The translations under genes and the position numbers were made by a program. DNA of 64,000 bases from Cyanophora paradoxa (taxonomy: Eukaryota; Glaucocystophyceae; Cyanophorales; Cyanophoraceae): positions 1 through 64,000 of the forward strand of contig QPMI01000436.1 in the NCBI GenBank assembly GCA_004431415.1, in the 5' to 3' direction. This document shows positions 11,671-21,500 of this stretch, one piece after another. The notes under the pieces were generated by a model that saw nothing but the letters and a program-made list of their open reading frames with translations, searched no databases and was not told where the DNA came from. How positions within the stretch are numbered: position 1 is the stretch's first letter; the number at the start of each line of letters is the position of its first letter.

Positions 11671-14600
11671 TTAATGCCCCGCGGCGGGCCCAGCGGTGGC
11701 GGCGGTGGCGGCGGCGTCGAACTGGCGGCGGGCCCCCTCCACGAACGCCTCGTCGAGGAACTCCTCGAGGAAGTGGAGGAGGCGCGAGGCGTCCAGCGCC
11801 GTGCTCGCGATCCCGAAAGAGACGCGGACGGCCCCCTGGTCCTCGGGCGCGATCAAATCCCGCGCAAGCTCCTCGAGGGGGTACACGCCCGTCTCGTCGC
11901 CGACCTCCTTGATCCTCGCCCAGCGACGCTCCTGCTCGAGGAGCACCTCCTTCGTGCGCCCCAGCACCTTCTCCATGCAGCCTGGCGCGGCGTAAAATCA
12001 GCCAGAAAGAAATTCAAATAGCTCTGGAAAACTCTAAGCAAATGTTAGCATTTAATCCGGAGAACTAAAGGAGACTAAGTAAGAGCCAGCCGCACCGGGG
12101 TTGCAGAAGCAGCCGGTGCGGAGGGAGATGCCGCGCTCGGCGGCGAGGCGCTCGACGAGTCCGAAGTAGACGCCCCTCCCGTCCGCGTCGAAGAGGTTGA
12201 AGACGAGCGTCGCCCCGCGCCGCCCCGCCTCCATGTCGGGGTCCGGCCCCGGGCCGAAGAGCCTGACGAGGGGCCGCCCCGTGCGCGGGTGCCGCAGCGC
12301 CGCCATCGCCGGCATCACGTGCCGCATGATCGCGAACAGCTGCCGGCGAGGCGGGGCCGGTCGGCGCGGGCGGGCGGCGGGCCGGGGCGGGGCGGGCGGT
12401 GGGGGCGGACGCGGTGCTGGAGGGCGTGGAGGTGGTGCGCGAGGAACTCGAGGCCGATGGTCACCCCCGGCAGCATCTGGTAGCTGATCGTCCCGTCCTG
12501 CCCGGGCGAGGGGGTCAGAAGGCGGCTCGGCGGCCGAGACTCTGAGAGATTCGATTAAATATTCTAGCTAAATTTAGCAATGGCCATGGCTTCAGCTCTA
12601 GCGCTCGCGCACGCACCTCGTAGACGGCATGGAGCTTCTCAGGTTCGGGCTGCAGGATATGAAAGTTCGTCTGCTGCGTCACGAGTGCCACCGTACCGCC
12701 GGCGAAGTAGGGCTTGCGCAGCCGCTGCGCCGCCCCGTGCCGCAGCAAGAGGCACCCGATCCCCGTCGGAAAACCGAACATCTGTGCAGACGTCAAACAC
12801 GGCTCAATCTGAGCGGTGCGGCGCGAGGCCTAGGCCGCCTCGCCTTGTAGAAGGACATGGCGACGAAGTCGGGGCGCCACTTGGCGACGTCGAGGGTGCT
12901 GGTGGGCACGAAGGCCGAGGCGTCGAGGAGCACGTCCCAGCCGGCCTCGCGCGCCGCCGCGACGTGCGCCAGCGGGTGCTTCACCCCGCTCACGTTCGAC
13001 TGCGCGGGGTACGCGAAGAGGCCCCGCTGCCCCGCCGGCTTCTCGTGAAGGGCGCGCTGCGGGCGCAGGTCTAGGCCTCAGCGAACCCGGGCGGGGGACC
13101 CGATAGCTAGACCCCAGGGAGGGAAATCTGGAAATTCGGCGGGGCTCACGAAGAGAGCGGCCTCGTCCATGAAGAGCTCGTCCGTCAGGGGCACGTACGT
13201 GACGCTCGCGCCCTTCGCCCGCGCGAACTGCGGCGCCGCGTCACGCGAGCTCGAGGGAGGGGGGTACAGAGACTCGGGCGGCGGGGCGGGGCGGGCCTCG
13301 CGGATGCCGCCGACGGAGTTGTGGTTGTCGGCGGAGAGGAGGAGAGGGGCGCCGGGGCCGAACGTGTAGCACTCGCCGACGATGCGCAGCGCCCCCGAAG
13401 CGTTCGCCGTGAACACCACCGCGTAGTCCTGTCGCCCCGCTCATGATCAGCGCGGGCGCTGATAATGAAAGACCCGCTGGGGGCGGGGGCGGGGGGCGGC
13501 GCACGTCGGGGACATTGAAGAAGGTGCGGACGGCTTTGCGGGCGTCGGCCTCGCTGCGGCCGTGGACGCGTCAGAGTTTGTTCGAAAGGATGGATTCGAA
13601 AGAATGGGACGGACAGTGTTGAGGCGAGGTTGGACGTGGGGTTGATGCTGTGCGGGTTCCCGAGGACGTGTCCCTGTAGGAAAGAAAAGCTTTTGTTAGC
13701 TTTTGTTATAAGTAGAGTGTTAGCTTTTGTTAGCTTTGTTAGCGCGACTAGGGCTAGCCTGCAGGAAGTCGAAGAGCCGCTTCAGCTGGCACTGAAGAGT
13801 TTAAAAAGCTTGTTAGCTTGTTATAAGAAAAGCTTCTTATAAGCTCCCTCAGGAGCTTGGAGAGGCGCTTCAGCTGGCACTAGTACTGGCACGCCAGGCC
13901 GCCGCGCCCCCCGTGTAGTCCAAATACGCGTGCGCCTGCGCCTGTGCATGCAGGGTGTGGACGTCCACGCGGGAAATCTGGAATTCGAAGGGGGGTACGC
14001 GGTTTCGGACCTGGAGGGGCGTGTAGTTCGTGGCCTTGAGGCGGTCGAGCGTGCTGCCCTCCTTGTAGTGCGCGTCCTCGACGAGGGCCTGACCGCACGC
14101 GCGCGGGCGGGCGGGCAGAGACGGATCGCGATCGTTATATAATTAGAATCGAACGTATACGAATTATGTAATAATTAGAACCGCGGGCTGGGGCTCGGAC
14201 CTTGAACTGGGGGTGGAGGCCCTTCCCCTGGTCGAAGATGGGGGCCTCCGGCTCCTGCCCGATCGCGATTGCAAACGTTTATTAACGAGTGCAACAAATT
14301 GAAGCTTTCGAATTCTAGGAATCGGAGATTCGGAGCGATTTCGGGTCATGATCATCACATGTACAATACCAACGGACCCTGAACTCGAAGGAGGCCGAAC
14401 GGCTGCGGACGAACGTTTTCTGTGGGGCGAGCGAGCAATCAGTGCGCAAGTCAGAACTGTACATGTGTTCAAATGGCTCGCGAACACCTGGCCATGGCGA
14501 GGGGCGAGGTCCTGGAGGGACGAGCGCCGCGGGGGCTTGCAGTTGCCGGCGTCCATTGCGATCGCGAGCTCGTCGATGTCGCTGGAACGAAGCTCGACAA

Positions 14601-15108
14601 TTTCCATCACTTCTTCTCCGCCCTTGGCAGCGGCACCAGTACCGGTGCGCGTGTCGGCGCGCGCGCTATGGCGCTGACCATGAAACGACGAGCTGGCGGC
14701 GCTCCCATTCGGCGACGGCGCGACGGCGTTGATGTTGACGATCCCAATCGGCTTAAAGTCGCCGCTTGCGGCAGCAACGGCGACGGCGACGTCGACAGCG
14801 CCGGCGCCGCCGCCGGCCTGCGTCTTCTGACCATGCCGCTGCGTGCTCTGCCCGAGCTGCGGCGCGCTCTGCGGGTGCGCATGCGCGGCCTTGACGGTGG
14901 AGCGCGCGCCGCTGCTCGAGCTCCCCGCGCCCATCTTGACGACGGCAATGCCGATGGGAGAAGCGCGCCGCGCGCTGGGAGCTGCAGCTACGAGGCTAGC
15001 AGTCCGGCGGAACTCGGAATTCGAAGGACGGTCGTCAGCTGCCGCTGGACGACGGTCGACGTCGGAGCAGTGCCGCCGGTGCGTCGCTGTGTCTTCGGAG
15101 CGTTTCAA
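11671..15108 (-). CDS. Class-V aminotransferase / molybdenum-cofactor-sulfurase-type protein, copy 1
   Basis: PLP-dependent NifS-like fold that could mobilise sulfur from cysteine. Exons (minus): 14488-15108, 14201-14254, 14011-14088, 13900-13941, 13759-13791, 13615-13673, 13505-13553, 13297-13428, 13150-13227, 12844-13056, 12617-12781, 12411-12497, 12096-12339, 11671-11981; all phases agree, about 721 residues. Motifs: YLDYTGG; HVLGNPHS; DYAVVFTANASGALRIVGE; NHNSVGGIRE; SFYK-MFGFPTGIG (Lys is the expected PLP lysine); RTGCFCNPG (Cys for the persulfide); GAVRVSFGIAS. The C-terminal MOSC domain of full MOCOS proteins is absent. The first exon (207 residues, Ala/Gly/Ser-rich) is not shared with copy 2, so the start is less certain. 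Four introns use GC donors, including the one splitting SFYK from MFGF. The exon carrying CQLKRLFDFLQ has a duplicate-like stretch in the upstream intron. Confidence 0.87.
13826..13876 (-). repeat. Exon-like duplicate inside an intron of aminotransferase copy 1
   Basis: The intron 13792-13899 contains TGCCAGCTGAAGCGCCTCTC..., which would read CQLKRLSKLLRE. This is very like the real downstream exon 13759-13791 (CQLKRLFDFLQ) and even closer to copy 2 (KRLFKLLRK). It has an upstream AG but no good in-phase donor. It looks like a tandem exon duplication in which one unit decayed or became alternative. Confidence 0.6.
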
Positions 15109-15702
15109 GTTCTAATTCGGTAGTGGCATCGGTACTTGCAATTGCGCTCAAGCTTATGGTCGATCACTGACCGTCGAACGACGATCAGTGATCGATATCT
15201 GATCACATGATCGGCGGATCGACGTCGACGTCGGTGAATTAATCGATCGAAATCAGATCTAGATTCAGATAAGAATTGCAAAGTTGCAAATTCACCTGCG
15301 ATAGGCCAGGCCGCCGACGCCCGCCGACGCTGTCACGGCGGCCGCCGGGCGGCGTGACGGCGCCGTGCGGGACGGTGCGGCCGCTGCGGCGGCAGTGCGG
15401 CCATGGTAAGTTCCTCGAACACGCGCAACCCTAACCTGCAAGCTCAAGGAAAAAAACGAATTCAACTTGAACAGCTCCGAACTCCGGATTTGAGTACCCC
15501 GCGATCTGCATCCGGGACCGGGCGGCCCGGGCCCTCGAGCTCGGCCTCGGCCAATCGCGCGCGCATCAGCAGAGACAGTCTAGATCTCTGTACCCTCAAT
15601 TAGAGATAGAGCCACTCCTTCTGAATCTAGAACCTCGAGATCTAGACGCTAGCCTAGTGGCGCCGGCGCCGGCGCCGGCGCTAGTCGTCGCTAGCTAGCT
15701 AG
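15109..15702. other. Non-coding stretch between copy 1 and the SET gene
   Basis: Contains dense palindromes (TGATCGATAT, GATCACATGATC, repeated CTAGCTAG, GGCGCCGGCGCC) and no supported gene. It would hold the promoter of copy 1 (start 15108) and the 3' flank of the SET gene (stop 15703-15705). No TATA box or other known element is evident. Confidence 0.5.
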
Positions 15703-18151
15703 CTAGTCGTCGGCGGGGCCGGCCGCCGCCTGGAGCCCCTGAGGGTCCGCCTCCAGCGACTCCTGCCGCCTCCGCACCGCCTCCAGGTTCCTCTGAGGGT
15801 ACTGCATCAGGCCCGGGGGTACAGCGTTTTATCTCGGGAGGGGGTACGCCGCGCCTGGACGACGAGCTTCTCGCCCCGGCGTACGCGGATGGCGTTTCGT
15901 ATGTTCTCCGGGAGGGGCCGCTTCAGCAGCTCCCGATCCTCCTGTACCCCCCGGATCGCGAGAAAGGGGGCGGAGCGGGGAGGGGTACAGACCTCGGCGG
16001 AGGTCTCGAACTTGGCGTCGAGGCTCTCGAGCGTCCGCCGCAGGCTCGCAAGCACCTGGGTACAAGTCGGTGCCGGGGAGGGGGCAAGCGAGGGGGGTAC
16101 GCTGCGCGCGCCTCCATCTCGTTCCGATAGGAGACCGGGCGGCCCTCCGCGGGCCCCTCGTGCATCCCGTGGTCCATCTCTGGTACCCCCGCGAGGGGGA
16201 GGACGAGTTCAGGAGGGGGTACAACTGGCGCCGGGTTCCGGGGGGGGGGTACCGCACCGAAAGGGTCGAGCTGCATGACGCGGAGAACGAAGAGGAGGTC
16301 CCAGGAGGCGCTCCCGTTCGCGAAGAGCGGGAAGGACGCGTTCCTGTACCCCCCACCGTAAGAAAAAAGTGGAGGGTACGAGGAGGGCCGGGCGCGCTTG
16401 GAGATGCCGCGCTGCTGGAGGATGCGGAGCTTTTCCTTCCCGAACGTCTGCTCGTCCACTCTGACGTCCACGCGGACCTTAAAATAGCAAAGGGGGGGGA
16501 GGGCGTCAGCAAGGGGGAGGGGGGAAGGAGGCGAACGTTCTCCTGACCGAGTCGGCGGGGTTCTCCTCCATAGTGAATCCGTAGAGCTGCAGCAGGGCCC
16601 CGTTCCCCTGCTCGCCGTAGCTGATCGTGACCTGGCGGCGCGAGGCGATAAGAGAACGCGAGAGGAGTGAGCGCCGGCGATGTGTCGGGGCGAGAGGAGA
16701 GGGCGGCAGTGATCGCGGCGCCGCGCTAGGCGTGGCCCGCGTACCCCTCCAGCCTAGAGCGTGGCCGTCGCCCGCAGCGCAGCGCTAGGCGTGTGGCAGC
16801 GCTAGACGTTCCAGCGTACCCCTCTAGCCTGGCCCAGCCGTCGTCGGCAGCGCAGTGCTAGGCGTGCCCGCGGGGACGGGCAGGCGGGCCGGAGGGCGGG
16901 CGGCGCCCCCTCTAGCCTAGAGCCGAGCCGTCCCCTCCGCCCCCCCTCTAGCCCCGCAGCACGGACTGAACTGACCTCCTCGCCGCTCCGCCAGGCCCGC
17001 CCCGGCGTGCTCATAACGAAGCTCTGCGACATCTCGTCCATCCCGGGCGCCGTCTGCCGCTCCGCGTAAATCAGAAGGGGGGGAAGGGGGGAGGGAGAAG
17101 GGGGGTACCGGGATGCCCGGGGCGTGGTTGAGAAAGTCCGAGAAGGGGGTTAGCACCCGGAGGCGCTCTCCCTGAGAGGGAAGGGGGTTACAGCTTAGCC
17201 AAGGGTGGGGAAGGGAAGAGGGAAAGCAGGGGGGGTACGCGGCACCAGCCAGACGACGTCCATCCCGCGCGAGAAGATAACGGAGAGTGCCCAGCGGTAC
17301 GCCGCGAGGGTGTACTGCATTGATTGTGAGTCGGGGGGGGAAGTTGGCGGGGGGTACGCGCCTTCTTCTTGGGGAAGAGGTCGGGGTGCTTGGCGACGAG
17401 GGGTAGGACCATGTTCTCGTGCTCGCGGCGCATCAGGTCGCGCATGGCGCGGGGTACAGAGGCGACGCTGGTCCCGCGGAGCGCCTCGGCCTCCTCCTCG
17501 TCGAAGTACGCCAGGGTCGAGAACTGCTTCGGGAGCAGCTGGATGTAGGGCCTCCAGAAGGACGCGTTGTTGAAGCGCTCGTCCAGAAGGTGCAGCGCCA
17601 GGACGCAGTCCTGTGCGAACGAAGCGCGGGCGCGGCGGTCGGCGCGGGCGCCGCGCGCGGGCGGGCGGCGTGAGGCGGGGGCGCCGGCGGGCCTTCGAAA
17701 GGGTGTTCTCGTTCGCACGGATGACGTGGCCGATGCGGGGCGACTGCCGCGCGGTCGCCTGCGACATGAGGAGCCGCAGCGGGATCCGCATGACGGGCTC
17801 GTCCGGCTGCGACCCGCGGCTCCGCGTCGGAAGCTAGGCGGCGGCAGCGGGCGGGCGGATGGGCCAGCGCACGCGGATTGGTTGCTTCGCGTAGATGCCG
17901 AGGCCCTTTCCGGAGGTCTCCGCGAGCACCAGGCGCGCGTGCGGGACGCGGTTCTCGGCAAGCCATCGGAAGAATTCCGCATACTTCGCGTCGCCCGACA
18001 AGTCACGGTCTGCGTGCCGCGGAAATCAGCGCGGCGACGCATGCCGCTGCGTCGAGCGGGCGGCCCGGCACGCACACGCCAGCGCCGGTGCGCTCAGGGC
18101 GAGGACGAAGGCCGCGAGCAGCAGCGGCGCGGCGATTCCTCTCGCTCGCAT
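15703..18151 (-). CDS. SET-domain protein lysine methyltransferase (RuBisCO-LSMT/SETD3-like), with signal peptide
   Basis: Transfers methyl groups to lysine, by family. Fourteen exons join in phase to about 450 residues: 18076-18151, 17873-18009, 17693-17806, 17362-17610, 17246-17314, 17109-17171, 16976-17053, 16548-16631, 16398-16477, 16258-16343, 16112-16179, 15993-16055, 15855-15941, 15703-15801. The N-terminus (MRARG then about 18 hydrophobic residues to ALAC) is a clear signal peptide. The SET landmarks are TSGKGLGIYA, FWRPYIQLLPKQFSTLAYF, the catalytic-core PFSDFLNHAPG, and VTISYGEQGNGALLQLYGF. A helical LSMT-type C-terminal substrate domain follows. Five of 13 introns have GC donors. 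Introns in the 3' half carry GTACCCC/GGGGTAC boxes. The exon ending at 16398 may instead extend 18 nt to 16380, giving a 36-nt intron. Targeting to the secretory route or to a complex plastid is an inference. Confidence 0.92.
16632..16975 (-). repeat. Degenerate tandem repeat filling a long intron of the SET gene
   Basis: The 344-nt intron (others here are 36-80 nt) contains repeated units built on GCGCTAGGCGTG, GCGTACCCCTC(C/T)AGCCT and GCAGCGCAG at about 16725-16915. Repeat expansion of a GTACCCC-bearing intron is the simplest reading. Confidence 0.6.
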
Positions 18152-18510
18152 CGCGCTTTCCTGTGTGTAGCTAACGGCGACGCCCGCCGCTCTCCCGCCA
18201 GTCCCGTTCCCCCGCGCCGCTCGCTGATGACGTAGCAGCTTCGACGCGACGCCTGGAACGATGCAAGTGCTTCTTGCGCCCGCTCCCGCGCGCTGCAAAT
18301 CGGTTCCGGTGCGCCCTGGCTGTCTGCAGGGCGAGGTTGCTCGGTCTGGCGGGGTACAGTCTCGGGAAGGGGGGAGCGAGTCGTGGGCGTTGCAAAAACG
18401 CCGGCTCCCGTAATGCCTCCGGGGCGAAGGAGAAGGCGGCGAGCACGCGGCCGCGCGCAGCGAAACGCCCCTGGAGACGTAGGCCGCGCTCTGAAACCCT
18501 GGAGATCGGC
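18152..18510. promoter_or_regulatory. Divergent promoter region between the SET gene and aminotransferase copy 2
   Basis: 359 bp separate the SET start codon (18149-18151, minus) from the proposed copy 2 start (ATG 18511). Both genes point outward, so promoters of both must lie here or overlap. I find no TATA box or recognisable operator. Inferred from gene layout only. Confidence 0.4.
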
Positions 18511-21500
18511 ATGGCGCCGCGGGAGAGCGCAGGGCTTGCGGCAGCTCGCGCTAGCGCTGAGTTCGAGGCGGCCGCTCCGATAGCCGCAGGAGAACAGCGC
18601 GTCCGTTTCGTCGTGGCTGGCGTGCCGGGGGTCACGGAGCTGCTTGCAAGCGAGATAGAAGAGTGGGCGTCGCTCCGCAACCAGCGCGTGCTGCGCGCCA
18701 GCTTCGCTCCGGATGCCTCGCGGCCCGGGGAGCGGATGATCATTGACGCCAGCGCCTTCAAGACGCACCGGTGGCATGCGAACGTCGTGTATGACCTGCA
18801 GCTGGAAGGTGCGCCTTCCCGACGCGCGCTCCGATCGATATCATCCGCGCCCTCGCGTGCGCCATTGACGTGCGGTGGCCGCTCGCAGATCGGGACGTTT
18901 CAAGGTGCTTCGACATCCGCGCTTTGGCCCTGTGAAGGCGCCGCGGCCTCAGCCGCGGCCACGCCGCGCCTGCAGCGCTAACGACGCTAACGCTCGTGCC
19001 GCGCGCGCAGGCCCTTCCTGTGGTGGCTCACTCGAGACTCTCCGCCGCGGGTCCGCGCGCGCCCCGCAGTAGCTCTGATTTGATCTCATCCCGGCCCGGC
19101 GCTAGGACGCGGACGCTCAGCTCGGCGCCCTGCGGGAGCAGGTGGAGTCGCTGTCGCGGGCGCTGGAGGAGGAGCGGGGGGAGCGGCGGCGGGCGGCCGC
19201 GGCGCTCGAGGCGCGCGTGCGGGGCCAGGAGGCAGCGCTCCGCGAGGCCGAGGCTCGGCTGATGGCGGCCGTTGCTGGGATGGCGGAGCTCTCCGGCGCC
19301 GTCAGCTTCGCGGCCGGGGCGGGGCCAGAGCGGCGCCGGCGGTCGCGAGAAGCGCCCGTCGCAGCGGCGGCGCCGGCGGCGCCGGCGGCAGCGCGTGCCG
19401 AGCGGGCGCCTGAGGAGCAGCCACGGACCGCAGCGGGCGCCCCCGCCTCCGCGGCGGAGCCCCCCGGGCGAGCCGAGCGCCGGGAGGATTCGAATTCGAA
19501 CGCGGCGGATTCGAACCAGCAGCCTCCTCCCCGAAAGTCCTCCATACGGACCTGCGCCCCGCGTCTGGTGAGCGAGCGCCTCGGATCCCGATTTGAGCGC
19601 TCATATGATTCTGATCTGATCGGAGCGACGCGCGCGCGCGCGCGTGCGCTCGGCAGGGCGAGTGCGCCCGGACCCCCTCGTTCGTCTTCAAGGTCCGCCC
19701 ACGCCCGCTCGCGCTCGCGCGGGGCGGCGGCGCTGCCGCCGTCGTCAACCTGGGATCCCACTGACCGCCCCCGATCGCGATCGCGGTTCGCGATCGCGCA
19801 GGAGCCGGAGCCGCCGGTCTTCGCGATCGACCACGGGAAGGGCATCCACCCCCGCTTCAGGGTCCGTCTCACCGCCTATCCCGCCCGGCCCGGCCCGCCC
19901 CCCGCCCCCGCCTCCTACCGCCCTTCCGCGGCTACGGCTTTGTTTCCGCTTGATTTTAGCTCTCTTGCCGCTTCTGTCCCGAACCAGACCGAACCACTCC
20001 ACAGACCCCTCACCACCTACCCTCCAAGAGCCGCCCTCCTCCTCCTACTCCCCCCGGACCCCCCCCCCCCCCCCGACCCCTACCCTTCCGCCCGCCCCCA
20101 CCGCATTCGTAAGTCTGTCCTCCCCCCCTCCCCCCTCCCCTCCCCCCAATTTCCCCCCCACCTCCACCCCCAACATCCCCCCTCCAACTCCACCCCACCC
20201 ATCCCACCTCCCCGCCCGCTTCCTCCCGGCCCCTCTTCCCGCCTCCTTGAGGATGCCTCCGTTCTATTCTTACCCCACCCCCCCCCACCCACCCCCACCC
20301 CACCCCCTCCCCACCCCACCCACCCCAAACCCCAGCCCCCCCCCCCCCCCCCCCCACTTGATTAGCCGTAGCCGCTTCTCCCCCAAACCAGACCGACATT
20401 GATTCTAGCAGTTGAAAAGCCACAGGCCCCTCTAACCCCCTACCCCTCGACCTCCTCCAGTTCCCTCGACGCTGACGGCCTGTCCCTGCCCCCCCCCCCC
20501 CCTCCCTCCCCGCGCGCGCAGGCCCTTCTCGAGGACGGGGACTACAACGAGGGGGGCAGCCTGGACCACCTTGGGGCCACGAGCTACGCCCACCTCTACG
20601 TGCGCGCATGTAAAGAACATTTGCGTGGGGAACCTTTTCTAGAGCGTTTGCGGGCGACCTGCGTTTCTAGATCGCGCGGAGCATTTCCACCCGAGCGTTT
20701 ATAGATACAACAGATGTTAGCGTTTCTAAACCTCCCTAACTGAGCCGCTGAGCGTTTCTAGCCTCAAGCTTTGAACGCTCCTGAAACGTTCTCCGAGCAG
20801 GAGCAGTCGCACACCTACCTTGACTACACGGGGGGCGGCCTGGCGTGCCAGAGTCAGGTCAAGCGCCTGTTCAAGCTGCTGAGGAAGCACGTCCTCGGCA
20901 ACCCGCACAGCATGAGCCCCACGTCAAACGTCGCCACCGCCCTGTGAGGCCCTGCGCCGTTCTGATCTGATCTGATTTCTGATCTGATCGGAGTCTGATC
21001 TGCTGCATCCGCAGCGAGGCCGACGCCCGCAAAGCCGTCCTCACCTTCTTCAACGTCCCCGACGTGCGCCGCCGCCCGACCCCGCCCCCAGCGGCTCTCG
21101 TCGTTACCAGCGCCCGCGCTGATCATGAGCGGGGCGACAGGACTACGCGGTGGTGTTCACGGCGAACGCGTCGGGGGCGCTGCGCATCGTCGGAGAGTGC
21201 TACGCCTTCGGCCCCGACGCCCCCCTCCTCCTCTCCGCCGACAACCACAACTCCGTCGGCGGCATCCGCGAGGCCCGCCCCGCCCCGCCGCCCGAGCCGC
21301 TGTACCCCCCTCGCTCGAGCTCGCGTGACGCGGCGCCGCAGTTCGCGCGGGCGAAGGGCGCGAGCGTGACGTACGTGCCCCTGACGGACGAGCTCTTCAT
21401 GGACGAAGCCGCTCTCTTCGTGCGCCTTTAACTCGTCGAATTTCCAGATTTCCCGCCTTGGGATCTAGCTATAGGGTCTCCCGCTCCGGTGTTGCTGAGG

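Noticed and set aside
13860-13900. Apparent frameshift and stop in aminotransferase copy 1 (pseudogene reading)
   Set aside because: A GC donor after 13900 and the 33-nt exon 13759-13791 restore the frame exactly and rebuild the motif, so the gene is more likely intact.
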